Assembly (NCBI RefSeq): GCF_002843315.1
Contig: NZ_MVDD01000015.1
Span: forward strand, 1-64,000
Length of the DNA: 64,000 bases
Reading direction: 5' to 3'
From: Labilibaculum filiforme
GTDB taxonomy: Bacteria > Bacteroidota > Bacteroidia > Bacteroidales > Marinifilaceae
The notes beneath the pieces were generated by a model. It was not told where the DNA came from. It did not search any database and was given only the letters and a program-made list of their open reading frames with translations. Made by a program: the position numbers and the translations under genes. Shown here one piece after another: positions 44,202-54,508 of this stretch; the stretch's first letter is position 1, and each line of letters starts with the position of its first letter.

Positions 44202-45785
44202 ATGAAGAAGTTATTGACTTTTGTATCAGGTATTGCCTTATTGGCCAGTGTCTCGTCCTGCGAACCAAAACAAGAGGAGGTGAAAAGGCCAAATATTCTT
44301 TTCGCTATTGCGGATGATGCCTCATGGAAACATTTTGGTGCCTATGGATGCGATTGGGTAAAAACACCCGCATTCGATAAGGTAGCCGAAAGTGGTTTGT
44401 TGTTTCAAAATGCATACACTCCCAATGCAAAATGTGCCCCTTCTCGTTCTATTATTTTAACTGGACGAAATAGTTGGCAATTGGAAGAAGCGGCGAATCA
44501 TGTTCCTTATTTTCCTGCAAAATTTAAAACTTATGCCGAAGCTTTAGGCGAAAATGGATATTGGGTAGGAAGTGTAGCAAAAGGATGGGCTCCAGGCGAG
44601 CCAGGGTCGATTAATGGAAAGCCTAGAGAATTAACGGGTCCAAAATTCGATACTCATACAGCAACACCTCCTTCAAAAGCAATTTCAGATAATGATTATG
44701 CCAAGAATTTTGAAGCTTTTTTAGACGCTCGTCCTAAGGGAGAACCTTTCTGTTTTTGGTATGGTAGCACAGAACCACATCGCAGCTACGAATTCCGAAC
44801 TGGAATCAGTAAAGGAGGTAAAGATATTGCCGAAATTGACGAAGTTCCTACTTTTTGGCCAGATGTAGATAGTGTTAGAACGGATATGCTCGATTATGCA
44901 TTTGAAATAGAACATTTCGATTCTCATCTGCAAAAGATGCTGAAAAAACTCGAAGAAATTGGTGAGTTGGATAATACAATCGTAATTGTAACTGCTGATA
45001 ACGGCATGCCTTTTCCACGAATTAAAGGACAAGTTTATGAGTATTCCAATCACTTGCCTTTAGCAGTGATGTGGCCAAAAGGAATAAAAAAACCAGGACG
45101 TGTTATTACCGATTTTGTGAACTTTACGGATTTTACTCCAACTTACTTGGAACTTGCAGGTTTAACAGCCGAAAGTGCGGGCATGCAAGCAAATTCGGGA
45201 AAAAGCTTGACGGATATTTTTTATTCCGAGAAAGACGGAGCGGTAAGTGCCGATCGAGATCATATTTTGGTTGGAAAAGAACGTCACGATGTTGGTCGAC
45301 CAAATGATGAGGGATATCCAGTAAGAGGAATATTTAAAGGCGATTACTTGTACCTGCATAATTTTAAAACGGAAAGATGGCCTCAGGGCAATCCTGAATC
45401 AGGATATTTAAATTGTGATGGTAGTCCTACCAAAACATATATTTTAGATACTCGCCGTAAAAAAGGACAAATGGAATATTGGCAACTGAATTTTGGAAAA
45501 AGAGATTCCGAAGAGTTATACAATATTAAAAACGATCCTTATTGCATGCATAATTTAATCGGAGATGAGGATTTATCAGATGTAAAGGCAGCTATGCAAA
45601 CTCAAATGGAGTCGGAGCTTAAAGAGCAGGCCGATCCACGTATTTTGGGAAATGGTGATATTTTTGATCACTATGAATATGCTGGTCCTGTGAAGAATTT
45701 TTATACCCGTTACATAAATGGCGAGGATATTCCGACCCATTGGGTGAATAAAAGTGATTTCGACACCTACTTAAAAGAGAAGTAA
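44202..45785 (+). CDS. S1 sulfatase, CAPSR type (lipoprotein)
   Basis: This 527-residue protein has lipoprotein signal [20 protein letters not shown]. The alkaline-phosphatase-fold core has metal residues [12 protein letters not shown], the formylglycine motif CAPSR with Cys78, and VTADNGMPF. Layout and the segment [20 protein letters not shown] resemble the sulfamidase-like branch of S1, but carbohydrate targets cannot be assigned. It needs oxidation of Cys78 by a maturase not found in this window. It removes sulfate so that the neighbouring glycosidases can act. Confidence 0.9.
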   Translation: MKKLLTFVSGIALLASVSSCEPKQEEVKRPNILFAIADDASWKHFGAYGCDWVKTPAFDKVAESGLLFQNAYTPNAKCAPSRSIILTGRNSWQLEEAANHVPYFPAKFKTYAEALGENGYWVGSVAKGWAPGEPGSINGKPRELTGPKFDTHTATPPSKAISDNDYAKNFEAFLDARPKGEPFCFWYGSTEPHRSYEFRTGISKGGKDIAEIDEVPTFWPDVDSVRTDMLDYAFEIEHFDSHLQKMLKKLEEIGELDNTIVIVTADNGMPFPRIKGQVYEYSNHLPLAVMWPKGIKKPGRVITDFVNFTDFTPTYLELAGLTAESAGMQANSGKSLTDIFYSEKDGAVSADRDHILVGKERHDVGRPNDEGYPVRGIFKGDYLYLHNFKTERWPQGNPESGYLNCDGSPTKTYILDTRRKKGQMEYWQLNFGKRDSEELYNIKNDPYCMHNLIGDEDLSDVKAAMQTQMESELKEQADPRILGNGDIFDHYEYAGPVKNFYTRYINGEDIPTHWVNKSDFDTYLKEK

Positions 45786-45811
45786 TTTTGTTTGGAACAG
45801 AAAAAATAAAG

Positions 45812-45839
45812 CACGCTAATGAATGTATTGGCGTGTTTT
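45812..45839 (+). terminator. Weak terminator or attenuator inside PUL
   Basis: CACGCTAAT and ATTGGCGTG pair (one G-T) around a 6-base loop, followed by only four Ts. It lies in the largest internal gap of the first enzyme block and may reduce read-through. Confidence 0.55.
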
Positions 45840-45870
45840 GGTAGTGATGTAATTGATACATTTTAATAAA

Positions 45871-46938
45871 ATGGAGCTGAAAACAGAGTTGATTATTGCA
45901 GTCGTTTTACAAGTATTGCTTTTGCAAGGATGTAAAAATGCAAACAATTCAAGTAATCAGACTGTTGTCGATTTGGTAGAAGCGAAATTAATCCTGAATT
46001 CCGGAATTGATCAAAATCATCCGGATACTGACTCCATTAAATATGGATTTGAAAGTGGCGATGTGAAAAAAGTGGGAGATCGCTTTCATATGCTTGTCAA
46101 TGAGCGGTTTGCCGATTTGCCGACTGTTAATAATCGCTTTGCTTATTGGCAAAGTGCTGATAACAAGCAGTGGAAACGAAAAAGTACTTTATTACAATTC
46201 TCATATGATACTACGGGAGTAGTGCCCAATTCTTGTATTTACAGTCCGAAATGGGTGTATTCCAAGAAGGAAAATCTTTGGTGCTTGTTTTACATTCAAT
46301 ACAAATCTTCACCATCCCGAACAGATGCCTTCTATCTTCGATACGATGGAGAGGTGATGTGTTCTAAATCTCAAACGAAAGGAATGGATGGTATTGCTGG
46401 ACCTTTTGATAAAGGGAAACTCGTTTTTAAGAAATCAAAAACTGCGAATTGGGAGGGATTGCAGGGAATTACAGGATTTTCGCCTTATCAGGTAGGAAAT
46501 AAATGGTACGCTTTATACGGAAGTGCGAATACAGAAAATAAGCCTTGTACAAATTGGAGAATTGGAATTGCTACGACAGATAGCTTATCTGGTCAGTGGA
46601 ATTCCACAGGTGAAAATTTACCATTAGAACTTCCAATAAGTGCTGAAGCTCCGCAAGTTTTAAAGCTTGAAGATTGTTATTTGGCTTTGGTCGATGAGAT
46701 TGGAGGAAATGAGAATTTTAGCTTGTTGACGTCTAAAAACGGACTTGATTGGACCTATCATTCAGAGCTGAAATTTCTTGAAAAGGAACAGTGGAAATGG
46801 AAAGAGGTTCGTTCGCCAATTGGTTTTTTTGAAGATAAAGGAAGTTACTACACGTACTTTACGACTTACTATAAAAACACAGATTTTGCGCCACTAAGAC
46901 AAATGAAGTTCAGTATAAAACCAATAAATCAGAAATAA
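45871..46938 (+). CDS. GH43-like five-bladed propeller lipoprotein
   Basis: From the ATG at 45871 this is a 355-residue lipoprotein (lipobox LLLQGC). Repeats of the type KKVGDRFHMLVNERF, NLWCLFYIQYKS, GNKWYALYGSANTE, DCYLALVDEIGG and DKGSYYTYFTTYY outline the five blades of the GH43/GH32/GH117 superfamily fold. Acidic residues in these blades (for example Glu in FESGDVKKV and in VDEIGGNE) are candidates for catalysis, but no family signature is clear. It sits between a sulfatase and an esterase in the galactan locus, so an exo-acting role on a terminal sugar such as an anhydro-galactose is conceivable. That is inference. Confidence 0.65.
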   Translation: MELKTELIIAVVLQVLLLQGCKNANNSSNQTVVDLVEAKLILNSGIDQNHPDTDSIKYGFESGDVKKVGDRFHMLVNERFADLPTVNNRFAYWQSADNKQWKRKSTLLQFSYDTTGVVPNSCIYSPKWVYSKKENLWCLFYIQYKSSPSRTDAFYLRYDGEVMCSKSQTKGMDGIAGPFDKGKLVFKKSKTANWEGLQGITGFSPYQVGNKWYALYGSANTENKPCTNWRIGIATTDSLSGQWNSTGENLPLELPISAEAPQVLKLEDCYLALVDEIGGNENFSLLTSKNGLDWTYHSELKFLEKEQWKWKEVRSPIGFFEDKGSYYTYFTTYYKNTDFAPLRQMKFSIKPINQK

Positions 46939-46951
46939 AACTTACTCGATA

Positions 46952-47845
46952 ATGAAACGAATCAGTCTACTTCTAATTGTATTTCAATTCGCGATATCAC
47001 TGTCTTATGCCACTGCAAAGACAAGGTGCGAGAATGTTGTTCATGTGGTTTTACTTGCTGGGCAATCGAATATGGCAGGAGTTGGAAATTTCGATGAATT
47101 GGATGCCAGGGTAAAACAAAAAATTAAAGAGTTTGGGAAACGGGTTCATTTAAGTATCGATGGAGAAAGTCCAAAGCCACTATCTTTTGTTTTTTCGCAA
47201 TATCAGAAAGACAAACGAGGTTTTGGAAATGTATTCGGGCCAGAGATATTTTTAGGCTTGACTTTAGCCGAACAAAATCCAACACGAGAATATCTTTTTA
47301 TTAAAACCGCTCAAGGCGGTACTGCATTGTATGGTGCTTGGAATCCGGAGTGGACTGCAGAAAAAGCAATGGCGGTTGAGGCGAAAGGATTCAAGCGTGA
47401 TTTGAAGCTCTATAGTCTGCATCAATCCCATATCAAGAAAAATCTGCAAAGGCTAAAACAAAAGGGGAAAGCATATCAAATTATTGGCATGTGCTGGATG
47501 CAAGGGGAGAATGATGCAGCAAAGGAAGTTAGCTCTCGTTTCTATAAAGAAAACCTGGAAAAGCTGATTAAAGGTTATCGTAGCGAGTTTAACGTGCCAG
47601 AGATGCCATTTGTGATTGGCCAAATTAATTCGAGTTATGGTCGTTTTCCTGAAGGTCCTGAAATGGTAAGAGGAGCAATGGTTAGTGTATCTGAGTCAGA
47701 TGCAAATGTAAGTTGCATTAGAACATCTATTGATACCACTTGGAGCGATTACCCAAAAAACGACGATAATGTTCATTACAATACCGAAGGACAAACTCGT
47801 TTGGGAAGAGCATTTGCAAAAGAATTAATGGTTTTGTGTAAATAA
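46952..47845 (+). CDS. SGNH/SASA-type carbohydrate esterase
   Basis: This 297-residue exported protein has signal peptide MKRISLLLIVFQFAISLSYA. The SASA (sialate O-acetylesterase-like) domain shows the catalytic Ser in LLAGQSNMAG, block GTALYGAW, the WMQGEND motif, and the Asp/His pair in DDNVHYNTEGQTRLG. Such enzymes remove O-acetyl groups from sugars. It follows the propeller gene by 13 bases and precedes a GH2 by 23, so it belongs to the same transcript. The acetylated substrate is unknown. Confidence 0.88.
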   Translation: MKRISLLLIVFQFAISLSYATAKTRCENVVHVVLLAGQSNMAGVGNFDELDARVKQKIKEFGKRVHLSIDGESPKPLSFVFSQYQKDKRGFGNVFGPEIFLGLTLAEQNPTREYLFIKTAQGGTALYGAWNPEWTAEKAMAVEAKGFKRDLKLYSLHQSHIKKNLQRLKQKGKAYQIIGMCWMQGENDAAKEVSSRFYKENLEKLIKGYRSEFNVPEMPFVIGQINSSYGRFPEGPEMVRGAMVSVSESDANVSCIRTSIDTTWSDYPKNDDNVHYNTEGQTRLGRAFAKELMVLCK

Positions 47846-47868
47846 TTGTGAGATAAAAAGATACATCG

Positions 47869-50523
47869 ATGAGTAATAGGAGAAATTTTATAAAAAAAGC
47901 GGGAGTCGGATTTATTTTAGTAATACTATTCATTACTGTTTCTGCAGAGAATTGCAAAAGCGAAAAATTTTCAACGGCTGGTTTTTATAATGTGGAAGGA
48001 AGTCCTCGTGAAGTTTATAATTTTAATCCTGGATGGCGATTCCATAAAGGAGATGTTAAGGGTGCAGAATTAGTGAATTTTGATGACAGCAAGTGGGAAG
48101 CCGCAAACCTGCCTCATGGCTTGGAGATATTGGGAGAGAATGGAAGCGGAGGTCGGAACTATCAGGGGAAGGCATGGTATCGTAAGCAGTTTGAGATTCA
48201 AAATAAAGAAGTTGAAGGGAGAACTTACCTCTATTTTGAAGCCATTATGGGTAAGTGTAAGATTTGGGTGAATGGAAACTTGTTAGTGGAACATTTTGGC
48301 GGTTATTTACCTATTGCAGTTGACCTTACTGATGTTATAAATCCAAAAGGGAAAAGCAATATTGTAGCTGTTCTGGCTGATAATAGTGATGATACGACGT
48401 ATTTACCAGGTAAGAATCAAAGTGGACTTGATTTTGCTTATTTCGGTGGAATTTATCGGGATACCTATTTAATACAAACCGCTTCGGTGCATTTTAGCTT
48501 TCCAGAATTGAGTAAAACAGTAGCAGGTGCAGGCGTTTTTATTGCGACTTTGGATGTGAATGGGAATGATGCTAAAATGGAAGTGAGAACCGAATTGACC
48601 AACGAAAGTAAAAAAGCCGTTAATGCCACAGTAAAGATTGTTTTGGAGGATGAGGAGCTGCAACCCGTAAAGGAAGTGCTGCAAAATGTAAAGTTGAAGG
48701 CTCAAGCCAAGCAACAATTTTCAAATAAGTTGTCAGTAAATAATGTACACTTATGGCATCCCGATGATCCATATTTGCACTTTGTTCGTACCGAGATTAT
48801 TATAAATGGAAAAATAGTTGACCAGATGCGCACGCGAGTTGGAATTCGTTTGTTCGAAATGAAAGGTGCCGAAGGTTTATTTATTAATAAAAAGTTCTAC
48901 GACCAAAAGTTGATTGGAGCTAATCGTCATCAGGACTATAGTTATATTGGAAATGCATTGCCAAATTCCGGTCAATGGCGAGATGTGAAATTACTGCGAG
49001 AAGGTGGATGTCGAATTATTCGAGTGGGACATTATCCTCAAGATCCGGCATTCTATGATGCTTGTGATGAATTAGGAATGCTAACAACGACAGCGAATCC
49101 CGGTTGGCACTTTTTTAATTTTAAGAATCCTGTTTTTGAAGAACGATTGTATAATGACACTCGAGAATTGGTTCGAAGAGATCGAAATGTAGCTTCCATT
49201 TTAATGTGGGAAACCGCTTTAAATGAAACACCATCTCAGCCTGATCGTGCAATGAATAACATGCATAAAATTGCTCATGAAGAATATCCTTTTCCTGGAA
49301 TGTACACCGTTACCGATCATCAGGAAGCAAAAAAAGGTGGCTTAGATATGTATTATCATGGCGATGATGAAAATGTGAATTCATTTAATCGTGAGTATGG
49401 AGATGGCTGGGAAGTTGATAATTGGCAATCTCAGAATGCAATGAGTCGTGTGAAAATGGAATGGGGAGAGAAAGCGATGCTTACCCAAGCCTTACGACAG
49501 GCAAAAGAATTGAACGATAGATATCCAACACCTAAAGTTCGTATTGGAGGTGCCAAGTGGGCAGGAATCGATCATCAAAGAGGCTATCATCCAGATCCAT
49601 TTTGGGGAGGATTATTGAACGGGGTTCGTTTGCCCAAATATGCTTACTACGTGTATAAAAGTCAGTATAGTGCAGATTATAAGGTGAAGGGAATTAAAAC
49701 TGGGCCAATGCTATTTAATACAAATGAATTAACTCAAACTTCGCCTAAAGATGTTGTGATTTTTAGCAATTGCGATGAAGTACGCTTGTACTGGTTAGGA
49801 GAATTGCTTGCAACACAAAAACCGTCTACCGAAAAAGCTTACGCAGATATGCCGCATCCTCCTTTTGTTTTTAAAAACGTGTTCGATTTTGAGGTGATAA
49901 AAAGCACGTGGCGGACAAAAACAAAAGAGATTGAAATGATTGCCGAAGGACTAATTGATGGAAAAGTTGTGATAAGAGATGTAAAAAATTATCCTGAGCA
50001 ATCAGCTGGTTTACAACTGAGTATTGCAGATGAAGGAATGAATTTAACTGCCGATGGCTCTGATATTATTCCTGTTCGTGCTACGATTGTTGATCCTGAT
50101 GGAATGAAAAAGGTGTTGGCTTCGGAGTATGTTTACTTTGAAGTAGATGGTCCGGCCGAAATTATCGGAGGGAAATTTAACATGGGAAATCCAGTGAAAA
50201 CGGAAATGGGTATTGCCACCGTGTTGATTCGTGCATCAATTTATTCAGGAAAGATAAAGATAAGTGCATTTTCAAATGGATTAAAATCAGATTCGATAAC
50301 TATTGAGTCTAAACCTTCCAGCTTAAAAAAACTCTTTGATGAGGATTATTTAAAAGCATCGATAAAACCCAGTTCAAATCAAACGGTAATTATTCAAAAA
50401 GATAGAGGAGATATGCCGATGGATGTAATTGAACTTCAGAAAGAACTAAAACAGCTTCGATTAGAAAAAGTTGGCAAAGAGCAGGAGATTATGGAGTTAA
50501 GAAGTCAATTGAAAGAGCATTAG
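47869..50523 (+). CDS. GH2 family glycosidase, Tat-like start and coiled-coil end
   Basis: This 884-residue enzyme opens MSNRRNFIKKAGVGFILVIL, a twin-arginine-type signal. A GH2 sugar-binding domain follows (NFNPGWRFHKGDVKG; GKAWYRKQFEIQ), then a beta-sandwich, a TIM barrel (LIGANRHQDYSY, IIRVGHYPQD) and C-terminal beta domains. Candidate acid/base Glu453 is in WETALNETP and candidate nucleophile Glu509 in NSFNREYGDG. Spacing is shorter than in typical beta-galactosidases, so specificity may differ. The last 35 residues form a short coiled coil (IELQKELKQLRLEKVGKEQE), unusual for GH2. The first 45 bases nearly repeat the start of the GH31-like gene downstream. Confidence 0.85.
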   Translation: MSNRRNFIKKAGVGFILVILFITVSAENCKSEKFSTAGFYNVEGSPREVYNFNPGWRFHKGDVKGAELVNFDDSKWEAANLPHGLEILGENGSGGRNYQGKAWYRKQFEIQNKEVEGRTYLYFEAIMGKCKIWVNGNLLVEHFGGYLPIAVDLTDVINPKGKSNIVAVLADNSDDTTYLPGKNQSGLDFAYFGGIYRDTYLIQTASVHFSFPELSKTVAGAGVFIATLDVNGNDAKMEVRTELTNESKKAVNATVKIVLEDEELQPVKEVLQNVKLKAQAKQQFSNKLSVNNVHLWHPDDPYLHFVRTEIIINGKIVDQMRTRVGIRLFEMKGAEGLFINKKFYDQKLIGANRHQDYSYIGNALPNSGQWRDVKLLREGGCRIIRVGHYPQDPAFYDACDELGMLTTTANPGWHFFNFKNPVFEERLYNDTRELVRRDRNVASILMWETALNETPSQPDRAMNNMHKIAHEEYPFPGMYTVTDHQEAKKGGLDMYYHGDDENVNSFNREYGDGWEVDNWQSQNAMSRVKMEWGEKAMLTQALRQAKELNDRYPTPKVRIGGAKWAGIDHQRGYHPDPFWGGLLNGVRLPKYAYYVYKSQYSADYKVKGIKTGPMLFNTNELTQTSPKDVVIFSNCDEVRLYWLGELLATQKPSTEKAYADMPHPPFVFKNVFDFEVIKSTWRTKTKEIEMIAEGLIDGKVVIRDVKNYPEQSAGLQLSIADEGMNLTADGSDIIPVRATIVDPDGMKKVLASEYVYFEVDGPAEIIGGKFNMGNPVKTEMGIATVLIRASIYSGKIKISAFSNGLKSDSITIESKPSSLKKLFDEDYLKASIKPSSNQTVIIQKDRGDMPMDVIELQKELKQLRLEKVGKEQEIMELRSQLKEH

Positions 50524-50566
50524 TTCTTTTAGTATATGATAATTAGAATTGAAAAAAAATATTTCG

Positions 50567-52024
50567 ATGAGTAATAGAAGAGATTTTATAAAAAAGGCGG
50601 GAATGGGATTTGCATTGGCAGGAATCTCAGGAAGCTCTATTGCACAGGTTGCAGGAACGGTATTAAACAATGAATCAACTACTGATTTTAATGTCGTGAA
50701 TGGCATCGAAACAGTCGAGCTAAAAGTTACAAAACCTCTATTTTGTCCTTATTACAGCATATCAACACCTGCCGAAAAAGGTGGGGGAGCTCACTATTAC
50801 AGAAATGATGCATTTAAGCACAATCCATTTACTGTGCCTGCCAGTGGTATGTCGGGTTCTCCAATTATTATGGATGCAAAAGGAAAGTTTGTTGGATTTA
50901 TGACCACTTATGCTTACGAAAATTCTATTTTCAGTTTTGATGGTGCCGACACTTTAACCATAACAGTACCACGAGGTCAGGAGTTGTTTATTGACGAGAG
51001 TGGAATTGGAGATGATGCATGGAAAGCCTACAATTCCGAAATGATGCGCAGATTGGATATCAAGCCAATGACTGAGCATCCAAAATTTTGGGCGGATGTA
51101 GAGTATTGTACATGGGTAGAGCAGAAGTTTTTATCAACTAAGAAACTGGAACATTTTAATCTTTTAACTCATGATTTTATTGCGAATTATTTGGATAAAA
51201 TTATTGAATTTGGATATCCAAAAGGGAAAATGACTTTAGATCATGGTTGGGGAACTTTTCCGGATGGAACAATCAATTCTGGCTTTGGTTCATGGGTGCC
51301 TGATCCAAATAAATTTCCTGATTTTAGGAAAACAATGGATATGATAACTGAAAAGGGCTTTACTCCGGGACTTTGGATCGGGTTTCCAAAAATTCATGCT
51401 GCAAGTACTATAGCAAAAAAAAATCCCAACATGCTTGGCAGTTGGGAAGTAAATAATGATTCATGTAAACAAGATGATATTCGTTGGCTAAATCCTAAAG
51501 CAGATATATTTGAATATGCATCGGAAACAATCGACCGTTTTTATAAAATGGGAGTTATGAAATTCAAAATTGATATGTCGTACAATACCAAATCGGACAT
51601 GCTTCATATTCACAAAGAATTGTATAAAGCAGCTAAGTGTATTGATGAAAATATTGAAATGGAATTTCATGTACCGGATATTTTCTTTACTAAATTTACC
51701 GATGTAACCCGAACAAATGATGTATGGTTAAACGATAAGTTCGATTGGCAAGCCCGTGTAAAGACTCATTATAATGTGAGCTTAAAATCTGCTCCTGGTC
51801 GAGGCATTAACCTGGATCATATTGGAGGAAACGATACAGGAGCAATCACCGAAGCGAAATACCTGCAACATTTAGAAATGTATAAATCTAAGATTGGCTA
51901 TCCATGTGTGTCCCTATTATCACATCATATTAGTCAGAAATGCGTTGATGAAACAGGAGATTATTTATGGGATTATGAAAGGGGAAGTAAAAAAATAATT
52001 TCTGATTTTCACAATGAAAAATAG
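50567..52024 (+). CDS. GH31-like (clan GH-D) Tat-exported enzyme
   Basis: From the ATG at 50567 this is a 485-residue protein with twin-arginine signal MSNRRDFIKKAGMGFALAGI. The N-terminal beta domain has a short strand array. The barrel begins at EYCTWVEQKF, then KMTLDHGWGTFPDG, GSWVPDPNKFPDF, GFTPGLWIGFPKI, MKFKIDMSYN (Asp336, candidate nucleophile) and NLDHIGGNDTG (candidate acid/base). The order and spacing follow GH31 of the MYORG type and GH36/GH27, which act on alpha-galactosides or alpha-glucosides. It has no close named family that I recognise. In this locus an alpha-galactoside or anhydro-galactose target is plausible. The alternative TTG at 50549 would spoil the Tat signal. Confidence 0.65.
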   Translation: MSNRRDFIKKAGMGFALAGISGSSIAQVAGTVLNNESTTDFNVVNGIETVELKVTKPLFCPYYSISTPAEKGGGAHYYRNDAFKHNPFTVPASGMSGSPIIMDAKGKFVGFMTTYAYENSIFSFDGADTLTITVPRGQELFIDESGIGDDAWKAYNSEMMRRLDIKPMTEHPKFWADVEYCTWVEQKFLSTKKLEHFNLLTHDFIANYLDKIIEFGYPKGKMTLDHGWGTFPDGTINSGFGSWVPDPNKFPDFRKTMDMITEKGFTPGLWIGFPKIHAASTIAKKNPNMLGSWEVNNDSCKQDDIRWLNPKADIFEYASETIDRFYKMGVMKFKIDMSYNTKSDMLHIHKELYKAAKCIDENIEMEFHVPDIFFTKFTDVTRTNDVWLNDKFDWQARVKTHYNVSLKSAPGRGINLDHIGGNDTGAITEAKYLQHLEMYKSKIGYPCVSLLSHHISQKCVDETGDYLWDYERGSKKIISDFHNEK

Positions 52025-52045
52025 TTTTCGACAAAGACATAATTT

Positions 52046-54481
52046 ATGAAAAAATACTTAGTAGTAATAGCTTTAATTGGTTTATTCATTGGTTGTTCTG
52101 TTAGTAAAGAAGAGTTAGGGCGACAAGTTGTAGATCTTAAAAAAGGATGGAAATTTACCAAAGGAGAAGTGGAGAATGGGGAAACTGTTCAGTTGGATGA
52201 TAGCCAATGGGAAACCGTTAATGTTCCTCACGATTGGGCTATTTATGGACCTTTCGATTCAAAAAACGATGCTCAAAGTAAGAAAGTTGTTGCAGATGGT
52301 GAAAAAAATAAGAAGCTACGATTGGGAAGAACAGCAGGTTTGCCGTATATGGGAATTGGTTGGTATCGAAAATCTTTTGAGCTAGCAGAGAATAATGCGG
52401 ATAAAAAGTTAAATGTGGAATTCGATGGCGCCATGAGTCATGCCAAAGTCTATGTAAATGGCAATTTTGTTGGCGAATGGCCATATGGATATACGTCTTT
52501 TTCTTTCGATATTTCTGATTTTGTGAAAGTTGGGAAAAATGTACTCGCAGTGAGATTGCAGAATAAACCGCAAAGTTCACGATGGTATCCAGGTGCAGGT
52601 TTGTATCGGAATGTTCGTTTGCTTACTACCAATAAAGCACACGTTAAGCATTGGGGAACAAACATCACAACACCTCAGGTTTCTGAAAAAATGGCCGAAG
52701 TGAAAATAAAAACCACTCTTATTGGAAGCGATAAGTGTACGCTGTTAACCGAAATATATAATTCTAGTAACTTGTTGATTGCTAAGAAAGAATCAGAACC
52801 AATAGTTGGGAATGAATTAGAGTTGGAGCAAAGTCTGCCAGTAGAGAACCCGCAACTTTGGTCCATCGAAAGTCCGGTAATTTATACCGTATTATCAAAA
52901 GTGATTCGGGAAGGCGAGATATTGGATGTTTATGAATCAAGCTTTGGAATTCGGAGTTTTACATTTACAAGTGATGATGGTTTGCATTTAAATGGGAAAC
53001 GACTTCAGGTTCAGGGGGTTTGTATGCATCACGATTTAGGTCCTTTGGGTGCGGCGGTTAATATTTCAGCATTGCACCGACAGTTGGTTATTTTAAAAGG
53101 AATGGGTTGTAATGCAATTCGAACTTCGCACAATTCTCCTACGCCCGAATTGTTGAGCATGTGCGATACCATGGGATTTTTAGTGATGGACGAAGCCTTT
53201 GATGAATGGAAAAAAGGGAAGAATAAGAATGGCTACACACATTTGTGGGATGATTGGGCCGAGAAAGATTTAATGGCCTTAATTCATCGCGATCGAAATC
53301 ATCCATCGGTATTTATGTGGAGTGTAGGCAACGAAATATTAGAACAATTTACGGATGATGGCTGGAAAAGAGCAAAGTTTATAGTGGATATTGCTCATCG
53401 CGAAGATAATACGCGACCAGTTACTATTGGAATGAACCGAGAAGCACCGGCAGAAAATAATTTTGCGGTTCAGTTCGATCTAAAAGGATGGAACTATCAT
53501 ACGCATTTGTATCCTTGGTTAAAAGAGGAGCATCCCGATTGGTGCTTTATTGCCAGCGAAACACAATCGACCGTTTCGAGTCGTGGCTATTTCGATTTAG
53601 ATGCTGTTCCTCGAAAGCATTATGAACGTGAGAATCTGCAATGTTCTGATTACGGATTGGATTATTGCAATTGGTCGAATACTCCCGACGTAGGTTTTGC
53701 TATGCTCGATGATAATCCGCATGTAGCGGGAGAGTTTGTGTGGACAGGTTTTGATTATTTAGGAGAACCATCACCTTATAATTTGCAGTGGCCAACTAAA
53801 AATTCCTATTTTGGAATTGTAGATTTGTGCGGATTTCCAAAAAGCATTTACTACCTATACAAAGCGCGTTGGACCAAGGAAAATGTATTGCATATATTGC
53901 CACATTGGAATTGGGATCAGTCTCAGGTAAAAACGGTACCTGTGCATGTATTTACCAATTTCAATTCAGCAGAATTATTTGTGAATGGCAAAAGTTATGG
54001 AGTAAGAACTAAAAATCCGAAAGAGGTTTATGAACGATATCGCCTAGTTTGGAAGGATGTAAACTATGAACCCGGCGAAGTAAAGCTTGTTGCTTTTGAT
54101 GAGAATGGGAAACCAGCTATGGAGAATAGTATAAAAACAGCTTCGGAGCCATATGCTTTGCAATTGGTGAGTCAGTATTCTAAAATTAAAGCCGATGGAG
54201 AAAGTCTTTCTTTTGTAGAAGTAAATGTTGTCGATAAAGAGGGTAATTTTTGTCCGACAGCCAATTTGCCGATTCAATTTTCGGTGGAGGGAGCAGGAAC
54301 TTTTCATGTTGCAGGGAATGGCAATTCAACCGATATTACTCCATTTCAAAGTCATGTAAGGAATTGTTTCAATGGAAAATGTTTGGTGATGCTTCAATCA
54401 TCCGAAAAGGCAGGAACGATTTCTTTAACAGCTACTGCAGATCAATTGAAGTCTGCAAAATTAGAAGTTGTAACTAATTAG
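52046..54481 (+). CDS. GH2 beta-galactosidase-type lipoprotein
   Basis: This 811-residue lipoprotein (lipobox LFIGC) has the complete GH2 architecture: sugar-binding domain (PHDWAIYGPFDS, GWYRKSFEL), immunoglobulin-like domain, TIM barrel (GVCMHHDLGPLG, AIRTSHNSPTPELL), acid/base Glu430 in WSVGNEILE and nucleophile Glu505 in ASETQSTVSS. A DUF4982-like domain and an Ig-like C-terminal domain (QFSVEGAGTFHVAGNGN) follow. The layout is that of Bacteroidota exo-beta-galactosidases. In this locus it likely releases beta-linked galactose after desulfation. Confidence 0.9.
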   Translation: MKKYLVVIALIGLFIGCSVSKEELGRQVVDLKKGWKFTKGEVENGETVQLDDSQWETVNVPHDWAIYGPFDSKNDAQSKKVVADGEKNKKLRLGRTAGLPYMGIGWYRKSFELAENNADKKLNVEFDGAMSHAKVYVNGNFVGEWPYGYTSFSFDISDFVKVGKNVLAVRLQNKPQSSRWYPGAGLYRNVRLLTTNKAHVKHWGTNITTPQVSEKMAEVKIKTTLIGSDKCTLLTEIYNSSNLLIAKKESEPIVGNELELEQSLPVENPQLWSIESPVIYTVLSKVIREGEILDVYESSFGIRSFTFTSDDGLHLNGKRLQVQGVCMHHDLGPLGAAVNISALHRQLVILKGMGCNAIRTSHNSPTPELLSMCDTMGFLVMDEAFDEWKKGKNKNGYTHLWDDWAEKDLMALIHRDRNHPSVFMWSVGNEILEQFTDDGWKRAKFIVDIAHREDNTRPVTIGMNREAPAENNFAVQFDLKGWNYHTHLYPWLKEEHPDWCFIASETQSTVSSRGYFDLDAVPRKHYERENLQCSDYGLDYCNWSNTPDVGFAMLDDNPHVAGEFVWTGFDYLGEPSPYNLQWPTKNSYFGIVDLCGFPKSIYYLYKARWTKENVLHILPHWNWDQSQVKTVPVHVFTNFNSAELFVNGKSYGVRTKNPKEVYERYRLVWKDVNYEPGEVKLVAFDENGKPAMENSIKTASEPYALQLVSQYSKIKADGESLSFVEVNVVDKEGNFCPTANLPIQFSVEGAGTFHVAGNGNSTDITPFQSHVRNCFNGKCLVMLQSSEKAGTISLTATADQLKSAKLEVVTN

Positions 54482-54508
54482 TGTTCTGTTCATTAAAGAT
54501 GTTGATCA

